In this document: in pieces, positions 1-7,696 of the stretch
Numbering within the stretch: position 1 is the first letter of the stretch
Layout: every line of letters begins with the position of its first letter
Assembly: GCA_024681215.1 (NCBI GenBank)
Contig: JAILBG010000042.1
Location: 1 to 29,332, forward strand
Direction: 5' to 3'
DNA: 29,332 nt
DNA from: RUG563 sp024681215
Lineage (GTDB): Bacteria > Bacillota > Clostridia > Christensenellales > Aristaeellaceae
Translations under genes and position numbers: made by a program
The notes under the pieces: model-generated
What the model was told of the DNA's origin: nothing
The model's database searches: none
The model's input: only the letters and a program-made list of their open reading frames with translations

Positions 1-1
1 C

Positions 2-1219
2 GCCACGGGATACATCTACGCGGTGAAGCTGCTGGACGGCGAACCCAATCCCAGCGACAATGAAACGGGAACGATGCTGGCGCATGTGAACGGGACGACA
101 GCCCGCACGGTGACGATCACCCAGGGAAAACTTGCCCAGAACAAGTGGGTGAAGCTGTATGTGCAGGCTTATGGCAGCGGATACAACGCGAACAGCACCA
201 CCATTTATGTGTACGTGCAAGGCAAAGCGCAGCTTGCCGCCCCCGTCGTCACATCTCATACAGACTGGCAGACGGTGCAGTACAGCAATCTGGACAGCGG
301 TCTTACCTTCAGCTGGAATGCTGTAGCAAACGCCACGGGATACATCTATGCGGTGAAACTGCTGGACGGCGAACCCAATCCCAGTGACAATGAACCCGGA
401 ACAATGCTGACTCAGGCCAACGGGACAACGAGACGGACGGTCACAGTCGCGCAGAGTAAGCTTGCCCAGAACAAGTGGGTGAAGCTGTATGTACAGGCTT
501 ATGGCAGCGGATACAATGCATGCAGCACAACGATCTATGTATACATTGAAGGAAAGCCGCAGCTTGCCGCGCCTACGGTTACATCGCATACGGACCGTCA
601 GACGGTATTGTACGGCGATCTGAACAGTGGCCTGATCTTCTGCTGGAACATAGTAACCAATGCCACGGGATACATTTACGCGGTGAAGCTGCTGGACGGC
701 GAACCCAACCCCAGTGAAAACGAGGCCGGGACGATGCTGGCTCAGGTCAACGGCACGACCAGCCGAAAGGTTGTGATCGATCAGAACAAATTGATCAAAA
801 ACAGATGGGTAAAGCTGTATGTTCAGGCATTCGGCAGCGGATATACCCCAAACAGCACCAGCATCTATGTGTATGTCGGAGAGAAGCAGCTGCTTTCAGC
901 GCCGGTGGTTACATCCCATCTGGATCGTGAAACAGTTCTTTACAGTGACCTGAGCAGCGGCCTGACGTTCAAATGGAACGCCGTGACGAATGCGACGGGA
1001 TACATTTACGCAGTGAAGCTGCTGACTGGAACTCCGAATATCAGCGATAATGAACCGGGAACTATTCTGGCCCAGTCCAGCGGAACAACGAGCCGGACGG
1101 TCACAATCGACCAGAGCAAGCTTGCCCAAGGCAAATGGGTGAAGCTCTATGTACAGGCCTTTGGCGGCGGATACAACCCGAACAGCACCACAGTTTACGT
1201 CTATATCGCCCAGAAAGCC
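2..1219 (+). repeat. Tandem 330-bp coding repeats, block 1 (copies 1-4, first partial)
   Basis: Copies begin near 230, 560 and 890, with a partial copy at the left edge. Copies 1 and 2 are almost identical at the DNA level: 131-186 and 461-516 differ at a single base, which implies recent duplication or conversion. Each unit starts with an L-A/S-A-P-x-V-T-S-H motif and ends with an IYVYV-type strand. Confidence 0.9.
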
Positions 1220-3067
1220 GATGATACATATACGATCCCTGGTTTGGGAGTAACAATTGATTACGGCCTGGGCCAGTTCTTTACCATCGACAAGAAAAAC
1301 CACGGCACCGATAAGCAGTATGATAAGTGGTACAGCGGCGCGTATGAATGCTGGGGCTTTTCGCTGTATGTGATGGATAAAATCAAAGCCAATTCCGCCG
1401 ACAAACGGATAAAGATCTATTACTCAACAAAAAATGATACTCTCGTTAAGAATGCGATATACGGTGCAGGGCCCGGATCGCATATCAGGACGAATTCCAG
1501 CAATCATTCCTACGTTGTTACAGGTTTGAGCGCAACGGGCATGTCAATTATCCAGGCAAACGGTACGGCGGCAGGGGATTACTCGGATTACGTGAGAAAT
1601 ATCATTTCAGTAGCAAACTGGAGCTGGAATGACTATTTCTCAATCATCAGCTACGGTTCCCGCGGCGTTTATTTCACCGAAATATGGGCGGCCGATGAAG
1701 AAGACGCGATCGTAAAAACAATCAGAAATCTGAAAAAATATGCCGGTATGACCACCGATAACGCCGTGACATTCCTGAAGACCAATGCATCCGACGGGTC
1801 AAAAAAGTACAGCGCGAAATATACGGATGAGCAATGGCAAGCGATCAAGCAGAAAGCGGATAAATCCCAGCTCGCCGCGCCAGTAATCACGTCCCATACG
1901 GATCAGCAAACGGTCTTGTACAGCAGTCTGAACGATGGACTGACCTTCAAATGGAATGACGTAACGAATGCCAAAGGATTCATTTATGCCGTTAAACTTC
2001 TGGACGGCGTTCCGAATCCGAGCGAAAACGAAGCAGGGACCTTGCTGGCGCAGGCGAACGGAACAACGAGCAAATCGGTAACGATCCCGCTGAATAAATT
2101 GGCTCAGAATAAATGGGTCAAGCTGTACGTTCAGGCATTCGGCGCCGGATACACCGCAAACAGCAGATCAATCTATGTTTATGTGGAGGGCAAACCGCAA
2201 CTTGCCGCGCCCACAATCACATCTCATAAGGATCGCCAGTCGGTTAAATACAGCGATCTGAACGACGGTCTTGTGTTCTGCTGGAGCGAAGTTGCCAATG
2301 CCACAGGGTTCATCTATGCGGTCAAGCTGTTGGACGGCGCGCCCAATTCGGGTGAAAGCGAAGCCGGGATTCTGCTGGCCCAGGCCAACGGAACGCGGGA
2401 AAAGTCAGTAAAGATTCCGCAAAACAAACTTGGCAAGGACAAATGGGTCAAGCTGTATATTCAGGCATTCGGCTCCGGCTATAATGCAAACAGCTGTACG
2501 ATCTACGTCTATGTGACAAGTAAAACCATTAATCCTTTAACGTCAGAACAGGAAAAAAATCTCGCGGCGTTCAAAGCCGCCTATCCAAACGGCTGGTATT
2601 GGACCTGCTCGATTGATGATTATACCGTTTCGGAAGCCACAACTACGCCTTGCGGTTGCGAGTATAGGCACGGCGGTTCCAGGCCGGGGAAAGGGGGCCA
2701 TCCAAACTATTATTGCGATAAAATGCTGCACACAGGCCGCGGCTGCGGTTCTTATTGGGAAAACGGCACGTCCATCGCCATGCAATGCCATGGCTACACG
2801 AATCTGATCTCAAAAGAAGTGTTCGGTATAAAGAGCAATGATTGGGAAATCGATGAGAGTGATAACTGCCTTGACACTGTGAGCCCCGGCGACGTTATTC
2901 GATATTATGAATCAGGGCATTCGGCTTTTGTGACAGCTGTGAACGGCACGACCTTTACCATTACCGATTGCAACTGGAGCACAAATTGCAAGATTCGCTG
3001 GGATGTACAGGTTACCGTGAGCCAGATTAAAAACTGGGGCACCTATTATGTATATAAGCATCCGTAA
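2..3067 (+). CDS. Secreted-type repeat protein with two papain-like peptidase/amidase domains (5' truncated)
   Basis: The reading frame is open from the left edge, so the N-terminus and any signal peptide are missing. What remains is about 1,021 residues ending in TAA. It holds six copies of a 110-residue beta-rich, FN3/Ig-like repeat, with exact 330-nt spacing within each block (Y/F-IYAVKLL motif at 11, 341, 671, 1001, then 1979, 2309). Between repeats 4 and 5 lies an inserted domain (about 1220-1867) with a candidate catalytic Cys in YECWGF (1349), His in SNHSYVV (1505) and Asn in QAN (1559). A C-terminal domain (about 2528-3064) has a similar Cys in MQCHGY (2786), His in SGHSAFV (2918) and Asn in DCNWS (2972). 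This Cys...His...Asn order with the His opening a beta strand is typical of CHAP/NlpC-like papain-fold enzymes, so cell-wall or protein cleavage outside the cell is inferred. Exact family and substrate are unknown. Confidence 0.75.
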   Translation, partial: ATGYIYAVKLLDGEPNPSDNETGTMLAHVNGTTARTVTITQGKLAQNKWVKLYVQAYGSGYNANSTTIYVYVQGKAQLAAPVVTSHTDWQTVQYSNLDSGLTFSWNAVANATGYIYAVKLLDGEPNPSDNEPGTMLTQANGTTRRTVTVAQSKLAQNKWVKLYVQAYGSGYNACSTTIYVYIEGKPQLAAPTVTSHTDRQTVLYGDLNSGLIFCWNIVTNATGYIYAVKLLDGEPNPSENEAGTMLAQVNGTTSRKVVIDQNKLIKNRWVKLYVQAFGSGYTPNSTSIYVYVGEKQLLSAPVVTSHLDRETVLYSDLSSGLTFKWNAVTNATGYIYAVKLLTGTPNISDNEPGTILAQSSGTTSRTVTIDQSKLAQGKWVKLYVQAFGGGYNPNSTTVYVYIAQKADDTYTIPGLGVTIDYGLGQFFTIDKKNHGTDKQYDKWYSGAYECWGFSLYVMDKIKANSADKRIKIYYSTKNDTLVKNAIYGAGPGSHIRTNSSNHSYVVTGLSATGMSIIQANGTAAGDYSDYVRNIISVANWSWNDYFSIISYGSRGVYFTEIWAADEEDAIVKTIRNLKKYAGMTTDNAVTFLKTNASDGSKKYSAKYTDEQWQAIKQKADKSQLAAPVITSHTDQQTVLYSSLNDGLTFKWNDVTNAKGFIYAVKLLDGVPNPSENEAGTLLAQANGTTSKSVTIPLNKLAQNKWVKLYVQAFGAGYTANSRSIYVYVEGKPQLAAPTITSHKDRQSVKYSDLNDGLVFCWSEVANATGFIYAVKLLDGAPNSGESEAGILLAQANGTREKSVKIPQNKLGKDKWVKLYIQAFGSGYNANSCTIYVYVTSKTINPLTSEQEKNLAAFKAAYPNGWYWTCSIDDYTVSEATTTPCGCEYRHGGSRPGKGGHPNYYCDKMLHTGRGCGSYWENGTSIAMQCHGYTNLISKEVFGIKSNDWEIDESDNCLDTVSPGDVIRYYESGHSAFVTAVNGTTFTITDCNWSTNCKIRWDVQVTVSQIKNWGTYYVYKHP
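1868..2527 (+). repeat. 330-bp coding repeats, block 2 (copies 5-6)
   Basis: Two further copies of the same 110-residue unit, beginning at 1868 and 2198, resume after the inserted peptidase-like domain. They are more diverged from block 1 in DNA sequence than the first copies are from each other. Confidence 0.9.
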
Positions 3068-3089
3068 TCCGGGATACAGCGCGATCGCC

Positions 3090-3122
3090 CCGAAAAACCG
3101 TTATGCAAGAACGGCGTTTCGG
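3090..3122. terminator. Hairpin downstream of repeat protein gene
   Basis: Inverted repeat CCGAAAAACCGTT / AACGGCGTTTCGG with a two-base mismatch, 22 bases after the stop codon. It lacks a long T-tract and probably works together with the stronger hairpin at 3131-3165. Confidence 0.45.
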
Positions 3123-3130
3123 AATAAATC

Positions 3131-3165
3131 AAAAAACGGAACGGTTCTGAACCGCTTCGTTTTTT
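3131..3165. terminator. Bidirectional rho-independent terminator
   Basis: A 17-bp imperfect stem (AAAAAACG...CGGTTC paired with GAACCG...CGTTTTTT, one G-T pair and one mismatch) carries A and T runs on its two arms. It can therefore stop the repeat protein gene on the plus strand and nfnB on the minus strand, which converge here. Confidence 0.8.
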
Positions 3166-3197
3166 GATATGCAAAATCGCAAATAAGGAAGGAAAGA

Positions 3198-4586
3198 TTA
3201 TTTGCTTTTCAGGTATTCGTCGATGGCTGCGGCGGCGTTCTTCCCGGCGCCCATGGCCAGGATCACCGTGGCTGCGCCGGTGACGGCGTCGCCGCCGGCG
3301 TAAATGCCGGGCAGGGAGGTGAGGCCCGTTTCGTCCTCGGCCACGATGCCGCCCCACTTCTGGGTCTCCAGCCCTTCGGTGGTGGATTTGATCAGGGGAT
3401 TGGGGGAGGTGCCCAGGGCCATGATGACGCAGTCCAGCGGGATTTCAAACTCGCTGCCCTCAACCGGCACGGGCCGGCGGCGGCCGGAAGCGTCCGGCTC
3501 GCCCAGGGCCATTTCCTGGCACCTTGCGGCCTTGACCCAGCCCTGTTCGTCGCCCTGGATCTCCAGGGGATTGGTGAGGAAACGGAACACGATGCCTTCT
3601 TCCTTGGCGTGCTCCACTTCCTCCCGGCGGGCGGGCAGCTCCGCTTCCGTGCGGCGGTAGATCACCGTCACGTCGGCCCCAAGCCGCCTGGCGCAGCGGG
3701 CCGCGTCCATGGCCACATTGCCGCCGCCTACGACGGCCACGTGCTTGCCGTGTTGAATGGGGGTGTCGCTGTTCGGCTTATAAGCCTTCATCAGGTTGAT
3801 GCGGGTGAGGAATTCATTGGCGGAATAAACGCCTTTCAGATTTTCCCCGGGAATGTTCATGAATTTGGGCAGGCCCGCGCCGGAGCCGATGAACACGGCC
3901 TCGTAGCCATATTCGTCCATGAGTTCGGAAATGGTGATGGTCTTGCCGATGACCACGTTGGTCTGAATATCCACGCCCAGCTGCGCGAGGGTGTCGATCT
4001 CCTTCTGCACGATGGATTTGGGCAGGCGGAATTCGGGAATGCCGTATACCAGCACGCCGCCGGCCAGATGCAGCGCTTCGAATACCGTGACCTGATATCC
4101 TTTCTTCGCCAGGTCCCCGGCGCAGGTGAGCCCGGAGGGGCCGGAGCCGATCACGGCCACCTTATGGCCGTTGGGCGCGGGCTTTGCGGGGGCCTGGGTG
4201 CTGTGGGCGTTGTGCCAGTCGGCGGCGAAGCGCTCCAGGCGGCCGATGCCCACGGGCTCGCCCTTGATGCCCCGGACGCATTTGCTTTCGCACTGGCTCT
4301 CCTGGGGGCAGACCCGGCCGCACACGGCGGGCAGGGAGGAGGATTCGGCGATGATCTGATAGGCGGCCTCAAAGTTTCCGGCGGCCATCTCTTTAATGAA
4401 ATCCGGGATCCGGATGCGCACGGGGCAGCCGGAAACGCAGGGGCGGTTTTTGCAGTTCAGGCAGCGCTGGGCCTCGTTTACGGCCGTTTCCGCGGTATAG
4501 CCCAGGGCGACTTCCTGAAAGTTTTTGCTGCGCGCCTGCGGCTCCTGGGAGGGCATGGGGTTCTTTTTCATGGCCATATTGGGCAT
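3198..4586 (-). CDS. nfnB: NfnB / glutamate synthase small-subunit-like FAD-NADPH oxidoreductase
   Basis: 462 residues from the ATG at 4586, chosen because AAGGAGG lies just upstream and the start sits one base after the nfnA stop; a longer frame upstream lacks a binding site. Two cysteine sets (about C42, C45, C50, C54 and C89, C93, C99, C103) form the N-terminal [4Fe-4S] module, followed by an FAD loop GSGPSG (about 147-152), an NADPH loop GGGNVAMDA (about 287) and the C-terminal GIYAGGDAVTGA motif. The family also includes the GltD small subunit of glutamate synthase, but no glutamate synthase large subunit is nearby. Pairing with nfnA indicates the cytoplasmic NADH-dependent reduced ferredoxin:NADP+ oxidoreductase, which couples ferredoxin, NAD and NADP pools by flavin-based bifurcation. 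Confidence 0.85.
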   Translation of the reverse strand: MPNMAMKKNPMPSQEPQARSKNFQEVALGYTAETAVNEAQRCLNCKNRPCVSGCPVRIRIPDFIKEMAAGNFEAAYQIIAESSSLPAVCGRVCPQESQCESKCVRGIKGEPVGIGRLERFAADWHNAHSTQAPAKPAPNGHKVAVIGSGPSGLTCAGDLAKKGYQVTVFEALHLAGGVLVYGIPEFRLPKSIVQKEIDTLAQLGVDIQTNVVIGKTITISELMDEYGYEAVFIGSGAGLPKFMNIPGENLKGVYSANEFLTRINLMKAYKPNSDTPIQHGKHVAVVGGGNVAMDAARCARRLGADVTVIYRRTEAELPARREEVEHAKEEGIVFRFLTNPLEIQGDEQGWVKAARCQEMALGEPDASGRRRPVPVEGSEFEIPLDCVIMALGTSPNPLIKSTTEGLETQKWGGIVAEDETGLTSLPGIYAGGDAVTGAATVILAMGAGKNAAAAIDEYLKSK

Positions 4587-4587
4587 A

Positions 4588-5427
4588 TCACTTCGCCTCC
4601 TTGAACAGGTTGCAGGCTTCTTCGTAGGCGTGGCGTTCAAAATCCTGATAGGTGCGGCCCCGGGCCATGGCCTCGTCAAAGTCGATCTCGTGGCCGTCGA
4701 ATTCCGGGCCGTCCACGCAGGCGAATTTCGTTTTGCCGCCCACCGTCAGCCGGCAGCCGCCGCACATGCCGGTGCCGTCGATCATGATGGGATTCATGCT
4801 GGCGATGGTTTTAACGCCGTATTCCTTCGTTAAGCGGCAGACGAATTTCATCATGATCAGGGGGCCGATGGTGATGACCTCGTCGTACTGCTCGCCGGAT
4901 TCGATGAGCTTTTTCAGCGCGTCCGTCACCAGCCCTTTTTCACCCCAGCTGCCGTCGTCGCTCATGCGGATGAATCTGGTGCTGTGAGCGGCGAATTCAT
5001 CCTCCAGGATCACCAGATCCCGATTGCGGAACCCGGCGATGGCGTGGACCTCCGCGCCCTGCTCGAACAGCTTTTTCGTGACGGGATACGCGATGGCGCA
5101 GCCGACGCCGCCGCCCACCACGGCCACCTTTTTCAGGCCTTCCGTGCGGGTGGCCCGGCCCAGGGGGCCGACGAAATCATGGATGAAATCCCCTTCGCCG
5201 AGATGATTCAGCTTTTCCGTGGTGGCGCCTACGATCTGGAAAATGATGGTGACGCTGCCTTTTTCGCGGTCAAAGTCCGCAACGGTCAGGGGAATGCGTT
5301 CGCCGCTTTCGTCCACCCGGAGGATAATGAACTGCCCGGGCTCGGCTTTCCGGGCGACCAGGGGCGCGTCCACCTCCATCAGCGTTACGGTGGGGTTCAG
5401 CGGCTGTTTTCTCAAAATACGGTTCAC
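4588..5427 (-). CDS. nfnA: NfnA-type FAD/NAD-binding [2Fe-2S] subunit
   Basis: 279 residues from a GTG at 5427 with AAGGAGGAG seven bases upstream. It resembles the sulfide dehydrogenase/dihydroorotate dehydrogenase electron-transfer (PyrK-like) family: an N-terminal FAD barrel (PGQFIILRV, IPLTVAD), an NAD loop VVGGGVGCAIAYP (about 103-115), and a C-terminal cluster segment with C222, C225 and C237 (GMCGGC, FACVDG). In NfnAB this subunit binds NAD(H) and the bifurcating partner holds NADP(H). It is the first gene of a two-gene operon with nfnB one base downstream. A PyrK role is unlikely because no pyrD is adjacent. Confidence 0.85.
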   Translation of the reverse strand: MNRILRKQPLNPTVTLMEVDAPLVARKAEPGQFIILRVDESGERIPLTVADFDREKGSVTIIFQIVGATTEKLNHLGEGDFIHDFVGPLGRATRTEGLKKVAVVGGGVGCAIAYPVTKKLFEQGAEVHAIAGFRNRDLVILEDEFAAHSTRFIRMSDDGSWGEKGLVTDALKKLIESGEQYDEVITIGPLIMMKFVCRLTKEYGVKTIASMNPIMIDGTGMCGGCRLTVGGKTKFACVDGPEFDGHEIDFDEAMARGRTYQDFERHAYEEACNLFKEAK

Positions 5428-5481
5428 GGCTGCTCCTCCTTGGATGTCCTTGGAATGGCCCTGCCATCAGGGTTGATTTAC

Positions 5482-5487
5482 ATTATA
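5482..5487 (-). promoter_or_regulatory. Candidate -10 box for nfnAB
   Basis: TATAAT read on the minus strand, 55 bases before the nfnA start. No good -35 hexamer is found at 17 bases, so an accessory activator or an imprecise call is possible. Confidence 0.45.
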
Positions 5488-5566
5488 ACAGATTTTCTTC
5501 AAAATGCATCCGGAGAACAAAAGAAATGCATTTTTTCCCTCCGGCAGGAAAAAGAAGAAAGAAAAA

Positions 5567-5593
5567 TGAACCTTTTTACGGATGAAATGCGAC
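5567..5593 (+). promoter_or_regulatory. Possible ECF-type promoter upstream of the sigma gene
   Basis: TGAACC at 5567-5572 and CGAC at 5590-5593 are separated by 17 bases, resembling the GAAC...CGTC pattern of ECF-dependent, often autoregulated promoters. It lies 50 bases before the start codon. The match is imperfect and speculative. Confidence 0.25.
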
Positions 5594-5642
5594 TGTACAG
5601 GTGAAAACCGGTTTTCAATGCAGAAGGAAAGGAGGGCGGAAG

Positions 5643-6920
5643 GTGGAAACGTTTGAAAAAAACCTGGAAGCATACCGGGCCAGCCTGGAAAGATGGATCG
5701 CCTGCCGGGTGCGCGGGAACGCGGACGCGGAGGATCTGTTTCAGGAAACGTGCCTGGCGGCGTATCTGTCCTACGGACGGCTGCGGGATGAATCCGTCTT
5801 CCTGCCCTGGCTGCTGGGCATCGCCCGACACAAGTACGCGGACTGGTGCCGGAAAAAGGCCGCCTGCCGGGAAACGCTGCCGGGAAAGCTGCCGGAGGAG
5901 GCGGCGCCGGCCCGGGAGGATTCGGAAGCTGAAGATACGTTGAAAAGGCTGAGCGAAAAGGACAGGCTGATGCTGACGCTGTTCTATCGGCGGGGGATGC
6001 CGCAGTCCGAAATCGCAAAAGCATTGCAGGTCCCGCAAGGGACGGTGAAAAGCCGCCTGCACGCGGCGAGAGCGCATTTCCGCGACGCTTATGAAAAGAA
6101 AGAAGGAAGAAAGAAAATGAATGCATTGCCGAAAACGCTTCCTGAATACATCATCCGGGAAAAGGCGGAGCCGCCGTTTCCCGTACTGTGGGAGGAGATG
6201 ATGGGCTGGTTCATCGTGCCCAGGATTGGGGAAAAGCTGCTCTGGGGCATGTACGATCTGCCGGGGCGCGACCTGGACGTGGCCTATGCGATGGCGGTGG
6301 AAGGCCCCGCCCGGGTGCACGGCCAGGAGGGCGTGGAAATCACCGCCCGGCTGCTGACGGCGGCGGACCTTGAGGAAAACGATCCCATGCGGGAGCCCGT
6401 CCTGTGCTCCGGTGCCCGGGAGGGGGACTGGCGCTTCACCGCGCAGATGAAGGACGGCTATACCCGCTTCCTTTCCGCGGAACGGACGGAAAACGGGGAA
6501 AGGGTCCTGAGCACGTTCCTGGATCCGGATTTTATCGACAACTGGGGCTTTGGCGAGGAAAACCGGGGGAATCCCGTCCACATCGCCCGGCGGGGGCTGA
6601 TCCGCAGGGCGGGGGATGAAATCGAATGTGAAAAAGGGAAGGCGCTGGTGGGCATCGTGGGCCGGTATGAAGTGACGCTGGGCGGGGTCAGGCACGATAC
6701 GGTGTGCGTCATGGATGTGAACGCCTATATGGACGGCGTGGTGTCGGAACAGTACCTGGACGAGCGGGGGCATACGGTGCTCTGGCGCAGGTTCAACCCC
6801 AACGAATGGAAAATGGAGAAATACGGAAAAACCTGGGCGGAGATGCTGCCGGGAAACGAGCAGATCAAAGTCAACGGAAAGCTGTACGTACATTGGTACG
6901 ACTGCCTGTGCGTACGGTAA
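5643..6920 (+). CDS. ECF-type sigma-70 factor with large C-terminal extension
   Basis: 425 residues from GTG 5643, preceded by AAAGGAGGG; an earlier in-frame GTG at 5601 has no binding site. Residues about 10-75 form sigma region 2 (DAEDLFQETCLAAY, LPWLLGIARHKYADW) and about 95-150 form region 4 (LTLFYRRGMPQSEIAKAL, PQGTVKSRLHAARAHF). After a basic linker, residues about 160-425 form an extra domain (MMGWFIVPRIGEKL, EGVEITARLL, VCVMDVNAYM, VLWRRFNPNEW) with no recognised catalytic motif and no membrane segment. No anti-sigma gene is adjacent, so the extension is a natural candidate for a built-in sensor or inhibitor; that role is inferred. An internal ATG at 6118 preceded by GGAAG might also yield the C-terminal domain alone. 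Confidence 0.8.
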   Translation: METFEKNLEAYRASLERWIACRVRGNADAEDLFQETCLAAYLSYGRLRDESVFLPWLLGIARHKYADWCRKKAACRETLPGKLPEEAAPAREDSEAEDTLKRLSEKDRLMLTLFYRRGMPQSEIAKALQVPQGTVKSRLHAARAHFRDAYEKKEGRKKMNALPKTLPEYIIREKAEPPFPVLWEEMMGWFIVPRIGEKLLWGMYDLPGRDLDVAYAMAVEGPARVHGQEGVEITARLLTAADLEENDPMREPVLCSGAREGDWRFTAQMKDGYTRFLSAERTENGERVLSTFLDPDFIDNWGFGEENRGNPVHIARRGLIRRAGDEIECEKGKALVGIVGRYEVTLGGVRHDTVCVMDVNAYMDGVVSEQYLDERGHTVLWRRFNPNEWKMEKYGKTWAEMLPGNEQIKVNGKLYVHWYDCLCVR

Positions 6921-6951
6921 CAGATTCGACGCGCAAATTTCATCAAATGTT

Positions 6952-6983
6952 CCCCGGGTTGGCCTTGCCAACCGGGGAGTTTT
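6952..6983 (+). terminator. Rho-independent terminator of the sigma gene
   Basis: Stem CCCCGGGTTGGC / GCCAACCGGGG with a one-base bulge and a CTT loop, followed by AGTTTT. It begins 31 bases after the sigma stop codon. Its 3' arm contains the -35 box of the upp promoter. Confidence 0.8.
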
Positions 6984-6993
6984 CAGGTATAAT
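6965..6993 (+). promoter_or_regulatory. Promoter of upp and the atp operon
   Basis: TTGCCA (6965-6970), a 17-base spacer and TATAAT (6988-6993), 60 bases before the upp start. The -35 hexamer lies in the loop and 3' arm of the upstream terminator. No promoter or terminator was seen between upp and atpI, so it may drive the whole cluster. Confidence 0.7.
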
Positions 6994-7052
6994 CAAATAT
7001 TGGAATGAGATTTTGTTTTATCAGAACACCGAAACGAAAGGAAGGGGTTTCC

Positions 7053-7682
7053 ATGAGCAAGGTACATATTTTTGATCATCCGCTGATCCAGCATAAACTG
7101 AGCATCATGCGCCAGAAGGACACGGGATGCAAGGAATTCCGGGAGCTGCTGGATGAGATTTCCATGCTGATGGTATATGAAGTGACCCGGGACCTGCCCA
7201 CCGAGGACGTGCAGATCGAAACGCCCATCTGCGCCACCAACGCCAAAATGCTGGCCGGGAAGCCCATCGGCATCATCCCCATCCTGCGGGCCGGCCTGGG
7301 CATGGTGGACGGCATCCTGAACCTGATCCCCAACGCCAAGGTGGGGCATATCGGGCTGTACCGGGATCCGGAAACGCTGAGGCCCGTGGAATATTACTGC
7401 AAGCTGCCCGACGACGCCGAGCACCGTCAGCTGATCGTGCTGGATCCCATGCTGGCCACCGGCGGCAGCGCCGCCGCCGCCATCACCTTCATCAAGGAGC
7501 GGGGCTGCAACAACATCCGCCTGGTGAACCTGATCGCCGCGCCGGAAGGCATCGAATACATGCAGAAGGCCCATCCAGACGTGGATATTTACGTGGCCGC
7601 CTGCGATGAGAGGCTCAACGACCACGGCTACATCGTTCCCGGCCTGGGCGACGCGGGCGACCGGCTGTTCGGCACCAAGTAA
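7053..7682 (+). CDS. upp: Uracil phosphoribosyltransferase
   Basis: 209 residues, the usual length, from ATG 7053 with GGAAGGGG upstream. The enzyme makes UMP from uracil and PRPP in pyrimidine salvage. The PRPP loop VLDPMLATGGS (about 129-139) and the C-terminal uracil-binding stretch GYIVPGLGDAGDR are both intact. Placement directly ahead of atpI, with only 14 bases between, matches the upp-atp order known from Bacillus and other Firmicutes, suggesting joint transcription. Confidence 0.97.
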   Translation: MSKVHIFDHPLIQHKLSIMRQKDTGCKEFRELLDEISMLMVYEVTRDLPTEDVQIETPICATNAKMLAGKPIGIIPILRAGLGMVDGILNLIPNAKVGHIGLYRDPETLRPVEYYCKLPDDAEHRQLIVLDPMLATGGSAAAAITFIKERGCNNIRLVNLIAAPEGIEYMQKAHPDVDIYVAACDERLNDHGYIVPGLGDAGDRLFGTK

Positions 7683-7696
7683 CAAAGGGACGGGAA

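Noticed and set aside
2..2527. Regular repeats considered as a CRISPR array
   Set aside because: The unit is 330 bases, in frame and protein-coding with no spacer pattern.
3609..4604. 331-residue open frame on the plus strand
   Set aside because: It lies opposite nfnB, has a Gly/Ala/His-rich composition typical of GC-rich antisense frames and matches no family; nfnB is certain.
5566..5604. 12-codon open frame with a purine-rich stretch upstream, as a possible leader peptide of the ECF gene
   Set aside because: No attenuator structure or informative codon run follows; the purine-rich tract is not a clear ribosome binding site.
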